The notes beneath the pieces were generated by a model. The model ran no database searches, was not told the DNA's origin, and saw only the letters and a program-made list of their open reading frames with translations. The translations under genes were made by a program, and so were the position numbers. Source: Thalassospira sp. MCCC 1A03138 (GTDB taxonomy: Bacteria > Pseudomonadota > Alphaproteobacteria > Rhodospirillales > Thalassospiraceae). Taken from it: a DNA stretch of 64,000 nt. The DNA lies in assembly GCF_002115785.1 (NCBI RefSeq), contig NZ_JFJY01000005.1, positions 62,001-126,000 on the forward strand, read 5' to 3'. Below, piece by piece: positions 34,492-45,425 of the stretch (position 1 is its first letter; each line of letters starts with the position of its first letter).

Positions 34492-35130
34492 ATGCCTGAG
34501 GTCATTTTTAACGGCCCTGAAGGCCGCCTTGAAGGTCGCTATCACCACAATGGCGCAGACGATTCGCCCATTGCCCTTATTCTTCATCCGCACCCCCAGC
34601 AGGGCGGCACGATGAACAACAAGCTGTGCTTTAACATGTTCAACATGTTCAAGGATCGCGGCTATTCGGTCATGCGTTTCAATTTCCGCGGTGTCGGACG
34701 CTCGCAGGGCGTCTATGATCAGGGAATTGGTGAATTGTCGGATGCGGCATCCGCCCTTGACTGGATGCAGACCTATAACGCCAATGCGCGCGCAACCTGG
34801 GTTGCGGGCTATTCGTTCGGTTCGTGGATCGGCATGCAGCTTTTGATGCGCCGCCCGGAAATCGACGGTTTCATTTCGGTTGCCGCCCCGGCCAGCGACT
34901 ATGATTTCACCTTCCTGGCCCCCTGCCCGTCATCGGGCATCATGATCCACGGGTCGCACGACACCAACATCCCGCTGGCGTCTGTCAACAAGCTTGCCGA
35001 CAAGCTGAATGCCCAGAAAGGCATCGAAGTTGATATGTGCGTCATCGAAGGTGCCGATCATTACTTTGCCAAGCAGCAGGACGACGTGATCAAGCATACG
35101 GCTGCTTATCTGGACAAGCGCAGCGCGTAG
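34492..35130 (+). CDS. Alpha/beta hydrolase
   Basis: 212 residues with the alpha/beta hydrolase fold: nucleophile elbow GYSFGSW near residue 103 (Ser), FRGVGRSQG near 65, late acidic residue in GSHDTNIP and His in EGADHYF. It is a small cytoplasmic hydrolase of a family with unknown substrate (HPHPQQGGTM near 32 is the family's oxyanion region). GACAGGAG lies upstream of the ATG. It is divergent from cysE and ends at a strong palindromic terminator. Confidence 0.85.
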   Translation: MPEVIFNGPEGRLEGRYHHNGADDSPIALILHPHPQQGGTMNNKLCFNMFNMFKDRGYSVMRFNFRGVGRSQGVYDQGIGELSDAASALDWMQTYNANARATWVAGYSFGSWIGMQLLMRRPEIDGFISVAAPASDYDFTFLAPCPSSGIMIHGSHDTNIPLASVNKLADKLNAQKGIEVDMCVIEGADHYFAKQQDDVIKHTAAYLDKRSA

Positions 35131-35155
35131 GCACTGCCAGCCTGACAAAAAGACC

Positions 35156-35181
35156 AAAGGCCGCCTGATCAGGCGGCCTTT
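35156..35181. terminator. Bidirectional palindromic terminator
   Basis: AAAGGCCGCCT (35156-35166) pairs perfectly with AGGCGGCCTTT (35171-35181) around GATC, followed by TT. The stop codon of the convergent anmK lies within the loop and adjoining base (35169-35171). Confidence 0.85.
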
Positions 35182-36284
35182 TTGCTGTGATAGAGCTTTC
35201 CGCCCCGGCATGGTTCGGGAACGCCGGTTGTGCCGGGAAAACTGAGCGGCAGATCGCAAAGATGACGGACCGCAAGATAGCCGAAGCATTCGGCTTCAAC
35301 CGCATCGCCGTCCCAGTCCAGATCGTCAACGGATCGTACTGGTACACCCAGCCGATCATTCAAATGTGCCATCAGATAATCATTGTGACGCCCGCCGCCG
35401 CAGACAAACCATTGCAGGGGGGCGGCCGGCAGGTGATTTACCCCGGCAACAACCGCCGCCACGGTGCATTGCGCCAGTGTTGCCGCCCCGTCGGCAACGC
35501 CCAGCTTTGCCTCTGCCACCAGCCCATCAATACGCGATGCCATATCTTCGCGATCAAGCGATTTGGGCGGGATGCGGTCGAAATACGGGTCTTCGAGGAA
35601 TTTGACCTCGATCATCGGGTCTGGCAGGCCGGATGCGGCAGTTGCACCATTCAGGTCAACCGGATTGCCGGTATGGCGCAACATCCAGTCATCAATCCGT
35701 GCATTGCCCGGCCCGCAATCAAAGGCCAGCAGTTCTTCATCGGCACCGATCCATGTGACATTGGAAACGCCGCCGATATTCAGAACCGCGACCGGCATAT
35801 CAACACCGGCACTTTTCATCAGGGCGGCATGATAAACCGGGGCCAAAGGCGCGCCTTCGCCCCCGGCGGCAACATCGGCCAGCCGGAAATCGGCAACAAC
35901 CGGAATGCCAGTTTTTTCGGCCAGCATATCGGGGGTTCCGATCTGGCGCGTGATCCCCGATGCCGGTTCATGGAACACGGTCTGACCGTGAAACCCAATC
36001 ACACCGATTTCGGATGCGGAAATCGCCGCACGATCCAGCAACATGTTAACGGCACCCACATGCACCAGCGTCAGATCATCGGCCACGACATGTTCGGTAT
36101 TGGTGGCACTGCGATTGCCAAAACAGCCGCGCATGCGTTCGCGTAAGTCGGGGCTATACGGCACGAAAACGGCATGACCGGTGCGCCGGACTTCGACACC
36201 GTCGGTTTCAATCAATGCCGCATCCACCCCGTCAAGGGATGTGCCGCTCATCATGCCGATGGCCTTGATCCAGCCGGTTGTCAT
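35169..36284 (-). CDS. anmK: Anhydro-N-acetylmuramic acid kinase
   Basis: 371 residues of the AnmK family, which phosphorylates and opens 1,6-anhydro-MurNAc in peptidoglycan recycling. The ATP-binding N-terminus [18 protein letters not shown], the [12 protein letters not shown] segment and [10 protein letters not shown] are all visible. The start at 36284 ([10 protein letters not shown]) has GGAG six bases upstream. Its last codons lie inside the shared terminator hairpin. Confidence 0.94.
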   Translation of the reverse strand: MTTGWIKAIGMMSGTSLDGVDAALIETDGVEVRRTGHAVFVPYSPDLRERMRGCFGNRSATNTEHVVADDLTLVHVGAVNMLLDRAAISASEIGVIGFHGQTVFHEPASGITRQIGTPDMLAEKTGIPVVADFRLADVAAGGEGAPLAPVYHAALMKSAGVDMPVAVLNIGGVSNVTWIGADEELLAFDCGPGNARIDDWMLRHTGNPVDLNGATAASGLPDPMIEVKFLEDPYFDRIPPKSLDREDMASRIDGLVAEAKLGVADGAATLAQCTVAAVVAGVNHLPAAPLQWFVCGGGRHNDYLMAHLNDRLGVPVRSVDDLDWDGDAVEAECFGYLAVRHLCDLPLSFPGTTGVPEPCRGGKLYHSKKAA

Positions 36285-36489
36285 TTTGTACTCCATTCCC
36301 GTATGCGTTTTTGCGTTTGTCAGTGCCGCAAGAGCGCAGATTAAGCCCGATTTATCGCGAAATCGTTACCCTGTATTGCAAACAGGGCGTCGATGCGTTG
36401 CCGAGGGGATATTTTCTGTGCTAGATCATCGCCTCCGCCCTTTGGGGCGCTCGTATTTTTACACTCACAACCAACATAGCGCAAAAACC

Positions 36490-37743
36490 ATGACTGAACT
36501 GAAGTCTGATTTTCTCCGCGTCATGAATGACCGCGGTTACATCCACCAATGTACTGATCTTGAAGGGCTTGATGCCTACGCGTCAGAAAAAAAGGTGGTG
36601 TGCTATGTGGGCTATGATTGCACCGCAGACAGCCTGCATGTCGGGTCGCTTGTTTCGATCATGATGCTGCGCTGGTTGCAGAAAACCGGCCATAAGCCGA
36701 TTGTCCTGATGGGCGGCGGCACGACCCGCGTTGGCGATCCGACCGGCCGTGATGATGCCCGCCCGGTTCTGAGCGATGAAATCATTGCCGCCAATATGGC
36801 CGGGATCAAGAAGGTGTTTCAGCAGTTCCTGACCTTTGGCGATGGCCCGACCGATGCGGTCATGGTCAATAACGCCGACTGGCTCGATAAAATCAATTAC
36901 ATCGAATTCCTGCGTGATTTCGGGCGTCATTTCTCGGTCAACCGGATGCTGAGCTTTGATTCCGTCAAGCTGCGTCTGGAACGTGAACAGTCGCTGAGCT
37001 TCCTTGAATTCAACTACATGATCCTGCAGGCCTATGACTTTGTCGAACTGCAGCGCAAATATGGCTGCGTCCTTCAGATGGGCGGTTCGGACCAGTGGGG
37101 CAATATCGTCAATGGTGTCGAGCTTGGCCGTCGCGTTGATGACAGTGCGCTGTTTGGCCTGACCACGCCGCTTATGACCACCGCATCAGGTGCGAAGATG
37201 GGCAAGACGGCATCGGGTGCGGTGTGGCTGAACGAGGAACGCCTTTCGGCCTATGACTATTACCAGTTCTGGCGCAACAGCGAAGACGCGGACGTCATCA
37301 AATTCATGCGTCTGTTCACCGAGCTGTCGCTTGAACAGATTGCCGAATATGAGAAGTTCGAAGGGGCCGAGATCAACGAAGCCAAGAAAATCCTGGCATT
37401 CGAAGCGGTCAAGCTGTGCCGTGGTGAGGAAGCCGCCCTTGCGGCAGCAGAAACCGCGCGCAAGACATTCGAGGAAGGTATTCTGGCCGACGATCTGCCG
37501 ACTGTCGAAGTTCCGAAATCGGAAATTGATGCGGGTATCGCGGCGTTCGATCTGTTCCGCCGTGCCGACCTTGCCAAATCGGGGGGCGAAGCGCGCCGCC
37601 TGATCAAGGGGGGTGGTGCCAAGATCAATGACGAGAAAATCGATGACGAAAACATCGTCATTGGCGGTGATTCGGTCAATTCTGACGGCGTGATCAAGCT
37701 TTCGGCGGGTAAAAAACGCCACGTTCTGATCAAGCCGGTTTGA
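36490..37743 (+). CDS. tyrS: Tyrosyl-tRNA synthetase
   Basis: 417 residues, class I synthetase. The HIGH-type signature is [10 protein letters not shown] near 45 and the KMSKS-type is KMGKTASG near 235. The tyrosine pocket is in [12 protein letters not shown] and [10 protein letters not shown]-terminal S4 domain follows ([19 protein letters not shown]). The start at 36490 matches the family N-terminus; the frame extends to 36181 without support. The preceding 193 bases hold a small CGCCC/GGGCG hairpin but no T-box. Confidence 0.95.
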   Translation: MTELKSDFLRVMNDRGYIHQCTDLEGLDAYASEKKVVCYVGYDCTADSLHVGSLVSIMMLRWLQKTGHKPIVLMGGGTTRVGDPTGRDDARPVLSDEIIAANMAGIKKVFQQFLTFGDGPTDAVMVNNADWLDKINYIEFLRDFGRHFSVNRMLSFDSVKLRLEREQSLSFLEFNYMILQAYDFVELQRKYGCVLQMGGSDQWGNIVNGVELGRRVDDSALFGLTTPLMTTASGAKMGKTASGAVWLNEERLSAYDYYQFWRNSEDADVIKFMRLFTELSLEQIAEYEKFEGAEINEAKKILAFEAVKLCRGEEAALAAAETARKTFEEGILADDLPTVEVPKSEIDAGIAAFDLFRRADLAKSGGEARRLIKGGGAKINDEKIDDENIVIGGDSVNSDGVIKLSAGKKRHVLIKPV

Positions 37744-37775
37744 TCCAGCCACCCGGTTTTATCGGATTGAACATC

Positions 37776-37805
37776 AAAGGCCCCGGGTATGCGTCCGGGG
37801 CCTTT
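37776..37805. terminator. Bidirectional terminator between tyrS and the AsmA-like gene
   Basis: AAAGGCCCCGG (37776-37786) pairs with CCGGGGCCTTT (37795-37805), followed by CTTTATTTC. The convergent gene's stop lies seven bases beyond. Confidence 0.8.
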
Positions 37806-37812
37806 CTTTATT

Positions 37813-40800
37813 TCATCCCGGTTCAGCGCCGGTTATCAGATTGCGGAACACGCCCGGCACAAAGGTCGATAACGGATTGACCGTTACTTCGGGGTCATCA
37901 AGCGCGCCTTCGATGGTGTAGGTCGGGGCGAAAATACCGCCGCCTTCCTCGCCCACCAGCAAATCCCCCAGAAGCGGGATCGCACCAAGGGCGGAATTAA
38001 GCGCATAGATCGGAACGATTGACCCCGCCAGCCGGATTTCGGCCTTTGCCATGTCAATCGAGCCATTGCTGGTCACGCCAACCGCCGAGCCGTTGGCGGC
38101 AAATTTGCTGAGCGCGAGCACATCATTGGCATAGGTGAAATCGCCATTAAGCTCGTCAAAGGCAATGCCGTTTCCGCCCAGCACATCGGCAAGACCGGTA
38201 AGCGATGCCGCGCCCAGAACACGGGCGGCAAGCGGTGCATTCACCGCCCGGAAAGCTGTGATATTGACCTTGCCGGTGAAAGGTTGCGACCAGGTGCTAT
38301 CATCAACCGTGCCCTCGATGGAAAGCGCGCCCCCCAGAAGATTCTGGTACAAATCCACCGCCCGCAGGAACTTGCCGGCATCTTCGCTGGTCAGGCGGAC
38401 ATTTCGCGTTTTCGCATCCTTGCGTTCGACCTGAACAAAGACATTTGACCGATCCCCCAAGGTGCCGTTCAGAACCAGTCCGTCCCATTCATCGCCAACG
38501 ACGTGAATGGACCCTTCAAGATCGCCAAGCAATTCGGAATTGGCCATGATCACCTGATCGATCGACAGGAAGATATCGGTCTTCCCGCCAACGCGCGAGG
38601 CATTCTGTCCGATGCCGCCACTATTGGGGCTTTCGACGGGGCCGGGTTCACGCGGCGCATCGTCATCGGCGATCCATGGCTGCGCATCGGCCTGACGGGC
38701 GGCGATTTCAACCTCGCGGTTTTCGCCGGTCTGGTTCAGCAGGATCGATCCATCGCGTAGAACAGGACGGTCCCCCTTGATCAGAAATTCCGAGGCTTCG
38801 AGCCGGATATCCATCGCATCGAAATCCGCCGCCGGGCTGGCCGATTTTTGCGCGCCGTCCTTTGGGGTATCCTCGACAAAGGAACGCAGATCAAACTGCT
38901 TGCCCTTGAGATCGACCAGAAGCTTGCCCCCCTGATCAACCGTGATGGCCCCGGATACGGCAAGGTTTTCGCGGAACCGGGTATCATTAAGATTGATGGT
39001 GAACTTATCTGCAATCGGGCTGTCGCCGCGCCAGCGCCCCTTGGCCTTGGCGACCAGTTCAGGCGCCATCAGATCAAACGACCGGATTTCGCCCGCCCCA
39101 TTGGCCTTGACGGTCAGGTCAAACGCAAGGCTGGCATCCTGCCCCGGTGTTTTGTGATAATCGACCATATCAAGCTTAATGTCGGCGGCAGACAGGCTGG
39201 TTTGTGCCTTGATCACGACATCGCGGCTGCGCAGATGTTCGATGGCGACCTTGCCGGTGGCGACACCGCTTGCATAGGGATCGGCGGCAAAGCCGACCTG
39301 TGCCAGTGCGGCAAGATCAAGATCGCCTTCAAGATCATAGTGGCTGATGACCGGGGTATCGTCGGCAAAGCTTTCGACCCATTTGATGTCGGTTCGTCCA
39401 TTGCCAATCGCGGCCTCGCCCGACAGTTCGAGGCCCTTGGTATTGACCTGCAATTCAAAGGTGCCATCGGAAAGATCAAGTTCACGGAACGCATCGGTAA
39501 TCGCCGCCTTTTCGATACGCGAGGCGGCAGCGACTTCGACATCATCGAATGTCAGGTCCTTGAGCAACGGGAAATGCAGCTTGACGCGGGTTGCCTGTTC
39601 GCCTTCGACCTGTGCGGGGTTGATGCCAAGCTTGGTTGCGAAACCAAGCGGTTCTTCGTCGATCATTTCAAGCGCATTGCGTGCCCCGCCATGGGCGACG
39701 ATTTCGAAATCGGCCATTTCGCTGTCGGTATCAAGCTGCGAGAAGACAAGCGTTGCCTCGTCAACCACGATCCCGTCGGCTTCGCCTTCATTAACGAAAA
39801 TGCTGAAACTCGATTGGTCAAACTCCGCCCGTCCGCCCGCGCCGAGAACCGATGGCATATCGCCAAGGTAATGCACGGTGACACCGGTCATGTTCATTTC
39901 GCCGTCCAGATGATCGACGACGATATTACCGGTTTCGTCCTGATGCAGTTTGGTGCGCAGTTCGGCCTGATGGACGATGCCCTCTGTCAGGTTTTCGACC
40001 ACCCAGGTGCGCGCGTTATCACCAATGGTTTCAGGCCACAATTGCGGCAGGTCATTGGTCCGCACATCGGTTGCCGTCGCGGTAATATCGATGGCCCACT
40101 GGCCAAGCGGGTTTAACGCAACACCCTTAAGCACTACGGCGGTTTCCCCGGCTTCGATCCGGACGTCATCAAAGCTGAGCCGACCGGGTACGAAGCTCAT
40201 GCCGGCCTTGCCACCGGTGACATGATAGGTCGCAGTCATCGGGGCGGGAAAATCAACCCGCCCGACACCAAGATCAAGATCGGTGCCAAGTTCGATCACG
40301 CTGCCATCCGCGCCAAGTTTTGCGGTGACACGCCCGGTTACCGGCACCTTGATCCCGGCCAGATCGGCAAACATATCAGAAATGCTGGTCAGTTGTGATG
40401 GAACGACCTCGCCCAGATCGACCACCATATCGATTTCTTCGATCCGGCTGTCATATTCGGCGGTGACATTCACATCGGTCGATACCGTCCCGGCATTGAC
40501 CTTCATCGTCACATCGGCGTGGATGCCCATGGGTTTGCGCGACAGTCGAATATCGGCAGACGGCGCAGACCAGACGATATCAAGTGCCTCATCACGTACT
40601 TGAAGATCCGCGCCAAACACCCCGAACGATTCAAAATAGGCTGCTGCCGGAAAATCGGCAGCCTCGCCCGACAGGATCGCAACGATTTCGCGCATGGCAC
40701 TGCTGCCGTCGCGGATGCCGCGCTGTGCATCGCTTAACGGTTGATCGGGTTCGGGCGATGCGTTTTCCGAGGCGGTTGGCATCGGCATGGTTACGACGGG

Positions 40801-41394
40801 TTGATCGGGATTGTTCTGGGCTGGCGCCGTACCTGCAATGCCATCTGCGCTATCGGTTTCTGCCGCAGGCACAGGTGCGGTATCAGATTTCACCACATCA
40901 GTGGTTTCGCGGCTTGCCTGTTCGTTCGCGGTATAACCGATATCGATCTTGCCATCGGCACGGCGCACAAGGCGTAATTTGGGGCCGATTAGGTTGAGTT
41001 CGCGCAGCGCCAGAACGCCGTCAAACAATGCGCGGCTGGAAAACACCACGTCGGCCTCTGGAACATGCAGCATTTCATTGTCCGCACCGTCGCGGACCGA
41101 AACATCGCGCAATCGGATATCGAACCGTTCCTGCCATCCGCGCCAGAACAGGACCATATCGCCGACATCGAAACGGGTGTCGCCGCTGCTTTCATTCAGT
41201 TCGGCAACGACATAAGGCACGAGACGATGCAGGGAAACCGGGCCTTGCGAAATACGCCAGACCAGCACACCAAGGAAAACGCCGACAAACAGGATCACGG
41301 CTGCAAGAAGCAGCCCACACCAGCCGGTAAAGATTTTGATGCGACGCACCTGCCTAAAGATCCCGAATTTGCGATGCCATGAATGAATTTCCAA
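37813..41394 (-). CDS. YhdP/AsmA-like very large membrane-anchored protein
   Basis: 1193 residues: one N-terminal transmembrane helix (WCGLLLAAVILFVGVFLGVL), then a long beta-rich region and a C-terminal AsmA-like domain (VLSKFAANGSAVGVTSNGSI; LVGEEGGGIFAPTYTIEGAL). YhdP-family proteins bridge the envelope and move phospholipids to the outer membrane in E. coli; here that role is inference. Residues 150-240 are a low-complexity acidic linker. There is no ATG near the start: TTG at 41394 directly follows a stop codon, and GTG at 41349 just before the membrane helix is an alternative. Confidence 0.85.
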   Translation of the reverse strand: MEIHSWHRKFGIFRQVRRIKIFTGWCGLLLAAVILFVGVFLGVLVWRISQGPVSLHRLVPYVVAELNESSGDTRFDVGDMVLFWRGWQERFDIRLRDVSVRDGADNEMLHVPEADVVFSSRALFDGVLALRELNLIGPKLRLVRRADGKIDIGYTANEQASRETTDVVKSDTAPVPAAETDSADGIAGTAPAQNNPDQPVVTMPMPTASENASPEPDQPLSDAQRGIRDGSSAMREIVAILSGEAADFPAAAYFESFGVFGADLQVRDEALDIVWSAPSADIRLSRKPMGIHADVTMKVNAGTVSTDVNVTAEYDSRIEEIDMVVDLGEVVPSQLTSISDMFADLAGIKVPVTGRVTAKLGADGSVIELGTDLDLGVGRVDFPAPMTATYHVTGGKAGMSFVPGRLSFDDVRIEAGETAVVLKGVALNPLGQWAIDITATATDVRTNDLPQLWPETIGDNARTWVVENLTEGIVHQAELRTKLHQDETGNIVVDHLDGEMNMTGVTVHYLGDMPSVLGAGGRAEFDQSSFSIFVNEGEADGIVVDEATLVFSQLDTDSEMADFEIVAHGGARNALEMIDEEPLGFATKLGINPAQVEGEQATRVKLHFPLLKDLTFDDVEVAAASRIEKAAITDAFRELDLSDGTFELQVNTKGLELSGEAAIGNGRTDIKWVESFADDTPVISHYDLEGDLDLAALAQVGFAADPYASGVATGKVAIEHLRSRDVVIKAQTSLSAADIKLDMVDYHKTPGQDASLAFDLTVKANGAGEIRSFDLMAPELVAKAKGRWRGDSPIADKFTINLNDTRFRENLAVSGAITVDQGGKLLVDLKGKQFDLRSFVEDTPKDGAQKSASPAADFDAMDIRLEASEFLIKGDRPVLRDGSILLNQTGENREVEIAARQADAQPWIADDDAPREPGPVESPNSGGIGQNASRVGGKTDIFLSIDQVIMANSELLGDLEGSIHVVGDEWDGLVLNGTLGDRSNVFVQVERKDAKTRNVRLTSEDAGKFLRAVDLYQNLLGGALSIEGTVDDSTWSQPFTGKVNITAFRAVNAPLAARVLGAASLTGLADVLGGNGIAFDELNGDFTYANDVLALSKFAANGSAVGVTSNGSIDMAKAEIRLAGSIVPIYALNSALGAIPLLGDLLVGEEGGGIFAPTYTIEGALDDPEVTVNPLSTFVPGVFRNLITGAEPG

Positions 41395-41620
41395 TCAATG
41401 CAATAACGCCGTCAAGCCAATGAAGTTTCGCGGATGGCGAAAAACCTAATAAATGTAAACTGATACTGTTTCCCTGTCGCCTTTTTGGTATCGTCGGGAA
41501 CAAAGAAAACAATCTGTGTCATGTCCTACCCGTGACCGGATGCTGGAAATCCCTGCAAAGCACGACAGGCCAAGGGATAGCCCGGTTTGACGTCCAAGAG
41601 CAACACAAGGAAAGCAAAAA

Positions 41621-44590
41621 GTGTCTCTTTCCTGGATTACACCTGATCTGCCGAAACCCTTCGATGCGGATCGCTGCAATAACGGTTTCGAAAGATGGTC
41701 AGCACTTGCCGATCGTCCCGTCTTTGAACATCTGGCACAAGAGATTGGCGACATTGCGGCCAACAGCCCGAAAAAAGATGTTCTGGCGGCAATGTATGGC
41801 AATAGCCCGTACCTGACAAACCTGTGCCTGCGCGATCCAGATATCGTCTGTCTGACCTTTGATCAGGGACTTGATGCCGCCTTTGACGCCGCCCTTGATC
41901 CGGTGCGCAAAAGTGCCAATGCCAGCGCCCTGGATCAGACAAACACCATGGCCGAAGTGCGCAAGGCGAAACGCCGGGCGGCTTTGGTTATTGCGATGGC
42001 CGATATCTGCAAGGCGTGGACGCTTGATAAAATCACGAGCGCGATCAGCACTACAGCCGAAGTCACCCTTGAATTCGCCTTGGCGCATTGCCTTTCGGCA
42101 ACGGCCAGACAGCGCAAATTCGACCTGCCCCATCCTGACGATCCGTTGCGCGATTGCGGGATCTTTGCGATTGGCATGGGAAAGCTTGGCGCCAAAGAGC
42201 TTAACTATTCATCCGATATCGACCTGATCTTCCTTTATGATCACGAGGTCGTCACCTATATCGACCCTGACCGTTTGCAGCAGGATCTGGTGCGGATGGT
42301 GCGCGATGTCACGCGCATCATGGAAGAACGCACGGGCGACGGCTATGTTTTCCGCACCGATCTGCGCCTGCGCCCCGATCCGGCATCAACGCCGCCGATC
42401 CTGTCGATGCTGGCGGCTGAAACCTATTACGAGACGGTCGGCCAGAACTGGGAACGTGCGGCCATGATCAAGGCACGCATCGTTGCAGGCGACAAAAAAT
42501 CAGGGGATATATTCCTTGAAATATTGCGCCCTTATGTCTGGCGCAAGCATCTTGATTTCCTTGCCATTCAGGACATTCATTCGATCAAACGCCAGATCAA
42601 CGCCCATAAGGGCGGCAGCAAGGTGGTGATTCCGGGCCACAATATCAAGCTTGGCCGCGGCGGCATTCGCGAGATCGAATTTTTCGCCCAGACCCAGCAA
42701 TTGATCTGGGGCGGGCGCGAAGTTGCGCTGCGCTGCAAGGCGACCTGTGATGCGCTGCGCGAATTGACCGAATTTGGCCAGATTACCGAACAGGTTCGCG
42801 ACGAAATGCTTGTTGCCTATGAGTTTTTGCGCACCGTCGAACATCGTTTGCAAATGACAAACGACCAGCAGACGCAGACATTGCCCGACAGTGACGAAGG
42901 ACTGCACGGGCTTGCGACCTTCCTTGGCTATGCCACGCTTGATGGTTTCAAAACCGATCTGTTGCATCATCTGCGCAAGGTCGAAAGCAATTATGCCGAA
43001 CTTTTCGAAGATGACATTCCCCTGGTCGCATCCGACGGCAATCTTGTCTTTACCGGAACGGAAGACGATCCGGATACACTTGAAAATCTGCGCCAGATGG
43101 GGTTCGAGAACCCGACCAATGTTTCGGTCACGGTGCGCGGATGGCATCACGGGCGTTATCGTGCCACCCGGTCAAGGCGGGCACGTGAAATCCTGACCGA
43201 GCTGATGCCGACCCTGTTAAAGGCATTGTCGCAAACCACCAACCCGGACATGGCGTTTCGCGCCTTTGATGAATTCCTCAAAGGTCTGCCTGCTGGCGTT
43301 CAGCTTTTCTCGTTGCTGACGGCAAATCCGGAACTGCTTGAGCTTCTGGCACAGATTGCCGGTACGGCACCGCGCATGGCCAAATATCTGGGGCGCAATG
43401 CCGGGGTGCTTGATTACGTTCTGATGTCGGGCTTCCACGACGAACTGCCCGATGCCGATACGATGCTTGAGGAACTCAACAGCCTTCTTTCGCGCGAGGA
43501 TATGGTTGAAGACTGGCTTGATACCGCACGGCGATGGGCCAATGATCAGAAGTTCCGCATCGATGTGCAAACCATCCAGAACCGCCATACCCCGCATCAG
43601 GCAGGCCGGGCATTGGCCGATGTCGCCGATGTGGCCATTCGCGCGCTTTTCCCGCGCATCGCCGATGATTTTGCACAAAAGCATGGCAAGTTTGACGATG
43701 GCGGGCTTGCGGTCTTTGCGCTTGGCAAACATGGCGGGCAGGAACTTTCGCCCGGTTCCGATCTTGATATGATCTTTGTCTATGAAGTGCCGGAAGATGC
43801 AGAGGAATCAGATGGCGAAAAGCCGCTTAGCCCCGGCCATTATTACATCCGGCTAAGCCAGCGTTACATCAATGCGCTTTCGGCACCAACCGCCGAAGGG
43901 GTCCTGTTTGAAACAGACCTTCGCCTGCGCCCCAGTGGCAACAAGGGGCCGCTTGCCACCCATTTCAAAAGTTTCGAGGCCTATCAGCTTAACGAAGCAT
44001 GGACGTGGGAGCATATGGCCCTAACCCGCCTTCGCCCGGTTTATGGTCCGCAGGCCCTGTGTGACAAGGTCATGGCAACCACCCATGCGGTGTTGCAGAA
44101 AACGCGCAACCCCGATGACCTGCTGCGCGATGTTTATGACATGCGCAACCGTATGGATGCTGGCAAGGGGGATAATCATCCCTGGGCGATCAAGATGCGG
44201 CGCGGCGGGTTGGTTGATCTGGAATTCATTGCGCAATATCTGCAACTGGCACATGCCCATACCCATCCCGAAATCCTGTCACCCACCACGCGCGAGGTTT
44301 TCAAAAACCTGTCATCCGCCGGGATACTGGAGGCCGAAGAAGCAACCTTCCTTGCAAATGCCGGGTCATTCTGGCTGGCGTTGCAGGCGATGCTGCGCCT
44401 GACGACCGAAGGGCCGTTTGATCCCGCAAATGCCAGCACCGACTTGCGCCGTATGCTCGCACGCGCCGGGCAATGCGATGATTTCGATGCCCTTCAGGCC
44501 AAGCTTGACGAAACAGCGGGCCGGATCAAGGCGATCTATGATCGTCTGATTACCGAACCGGCCGAAAAACTTCCGCCCCGTTCGGAATGA
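41621..44590 (+). CDS. glnE: Bifunctional glutamine synthetase adenylyltransferase/deadenylylase
   Basis: 989 residues. GlnE adds AMP to, or removes it from, glutamine synthetase in response to PII proteins. Both nucleotidyltransferase domains show their G-x-G-K-x-G-x-x-E-x-x-x-x-S-D-x-D motif: GMGKLGAKELNYSSDIDL near 188 and ALGKHGGQELSPGSDLDM near 702. A helical PII-interaction region lies between. The start is GTG at 41621 with AAGGAAAG nine bases upstream. It is divergent from the YhdP-like gene across a 226-base gap in which no gene is seen. Confidence 0.96.
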   Translation: MSLSWITPDLPKPFDADRCNNGFERWSALADRPVFEHLAQEIGDIAANSPKKDVLAAMYGNSPYLTNLCLRDPDIVCLTFDQGLDAAFDAALDPVRKSANASALDQTNTMAEVRKAKRRAALVIAMADICKAWTLDKITSAISTTAEVTLEFALAHCLSATARQRKFDLPHPDDPLRDCGIFAIGMGKLGAKELNYSSDIDLIFLYDHEVVTYIDPDRLQQDLVRMVRDVTRIMEERTGDGYVFRTDLRLRPDPASTPPILSMLAAETYYETVGQNWERAAMIKARIVAGDKKSGDIFLEILRPYVWRKHLDFLAIQDIHSIKRQINAHKGGSKVVIPGHNIKLGRGGIREIEFFAQTQQLIWGGREVALRCKATCDALRELTEFGQITEQVRDEMLVAYEFLRTVEHRLQMTNDQQTQTLPDSDEGLHGLATFLGYATLDGFKTDLLHHLRKVESNYAELFEDDIPLVASDGNLVFTGTEDDPDTLENLRQMGFENPTNVSVTVRGWHHGRYRATRSRRAREILTELMPTLLKALSQTTNPDMAFRAFDEFLKGLPAGVQLFSLLTANPELLELLAQIAGTAPRMAKYLGRNAGVLDYVLMSGFHDELPDADTMLEELNSLLSREDMVEDWLDTARRWANDQKFRIDVQTIQNRHTPHQAGRALADVADVAIRALFPRIADDFAQKHGKFDDGGLAVFALGKHGGQELSPGSDLDMIFVYEVPEDAEESDGEKPLSPGHYYIRLSQRYINALSAPTAEGVLFETDLRLRPSGNKGPLATHFKSFEAYQLNEAWTWEHMALTRLRPVYGPQALCDKVMATTHAVLQKTRNPDDLLRDVYDMRNRMDAGKGDNHPWAIKMRRGGLVDLEFIAQYLQLAHAHTHPEILSPTTREVFKNLSSAGILEAEEATFLANAGSFWLALQAMLRLTTEGPFDPANASTDLRRMLARAGQCDDFDALQAKLDETAGRIKAIYDRLITEPAEKLPPRSE

Positions 44591-44720
44591 GCAGAGTGAT
44601 CCGGAACAATTTGCAATGCTTATAAGGTTTTGTATTTTCGCAAGCACGGTCTGGAGAAACTTCCTGACATGGCTTTCCGAAGCAGGTCAGGGACGTGAAA
44701 CTTTGAACAAGGATAGAACA

Positions 44721-45185
44721 ATGGCACTTGATGTTGGTGACAAAGCCCCTGATTTCGACCTGCCGACCGACGGCGGCGGTTCGGTCAAATTATCGGACCT
44801 TAAGGGCAAACCGGTGGTGATCTATTTCTATCCCAAGGATATGACGCCGGGCTGCACGACGGAATCGTGCGAATTCCGCGATGCCGAACCCGATTTCAGC
44901 GCGGTCAACGCCCAGATCATCGGCATTTCCAAGGACAGTGCCGACCGTCACGACAAGTTCAAGGCCAAACATGACCTGAACTTTATCCTCGCATCGGATG
45001 AAAACAGCACGACCTGCGAGGATTACGGTACCTGGACCGAAAAAAGCATGTATGGCAAAAAATTCATGGGAATCGAGCGCAGCACATTCGTCATTGATGG
45101 TGATGGCGTGATCCGGAATGTCTGGCGCAAGGTAAAGGTCAAGAACCACGTCGCCGAGGTTCTTGCCGCGGTCAAAGCGCTTTAA
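44721..45185 (+). CDS. bcp: Thioredoxin-dependent peroxiredoxin (Bcp/PrxQ)
   Basis: 154 residues. The peroxidatic Cys is in PKDMTPGCTTESCEFRD near 45, with the resolving Cys five residues later, the arrangement of atypical two-cysteine PrxQ enzymes. It reduces hydrogen peroxide and alkyl peroxides. The start at 44721 has AAGGAT upstream. It follows glnE by 130 bases. Confidence 0.93.
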   Translation: MALDVGDKAPDFDLPTDGGGSVKLSDLKGKPVVIYFYPKDMTPGCTTESCEFRDAEPDFSAVNAQIIGISKDSADRHDKFKAKHDLNFILASDENSTTCEDYGTWTEKSMYGKKFMGIERSTFVIDGDGVIRNVWRKVKVKNHVAEVLAAVKAL

Positions 45186-45211
45186 TTTACCGCCCCAATC
45201 TTACGAATAGG

Positions 45212-45243
45212 AACCGGTCGGATGAAAATCCGGCCGGTTTTTC
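45212..45243 (+). terminator. Terminator of bcp
   Basis: AACCGGTCGGAT (45212-45223) pairs with ATCCGGCCGGTT (45228-45239) with one G-T pair, followed by TTTCGTTTTT. Confidence 0.85.
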
Positions 45244-45355
45244 GTTTTTATAACAATTAAAAACAGATAGTTTTCAATCACCTAATAAACCCTAACCTTA
45301 TTCAATTTGTTGCCTTACCTTGTTTGTCGGGCTAAGAATCCGGATATGGGAGTAT

Positions 45356-45378
45356 AAAGTGTATCGATTTTACACTTT
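45356..45378. promoter_or_regulatory. Perfect inverted repeat ahead of the HPt/receiver-like gene
   Basis: AAAGTGTA (45356-45363) and TACACTTT (45371-45378) are separated by 7 bases, 48 bases before the start codon, in an AT-rich stretch. It could be an operator or a leader hairpin. Confidence 0.4.
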
Positions 45379-45425
45379 CTGGTGAATGGCGCATGACCGG
45401 GGAACCGGCAAGGCAGGGTAAACCA

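Noticed and set aside
36297..36489. T-box or attenuator ahead of tyrS
   Set aside because: Only a 5-base hairpin is seen, there is no T-box sequence, and alphaproteobacteria rarely use T-boxes.
38848..40116. 422-codon plus-strand frame inside the YhdP-like gene
   Set aside because: Shadow frame; the minus-strand protein has a membrane anchor and AsmA-like end.
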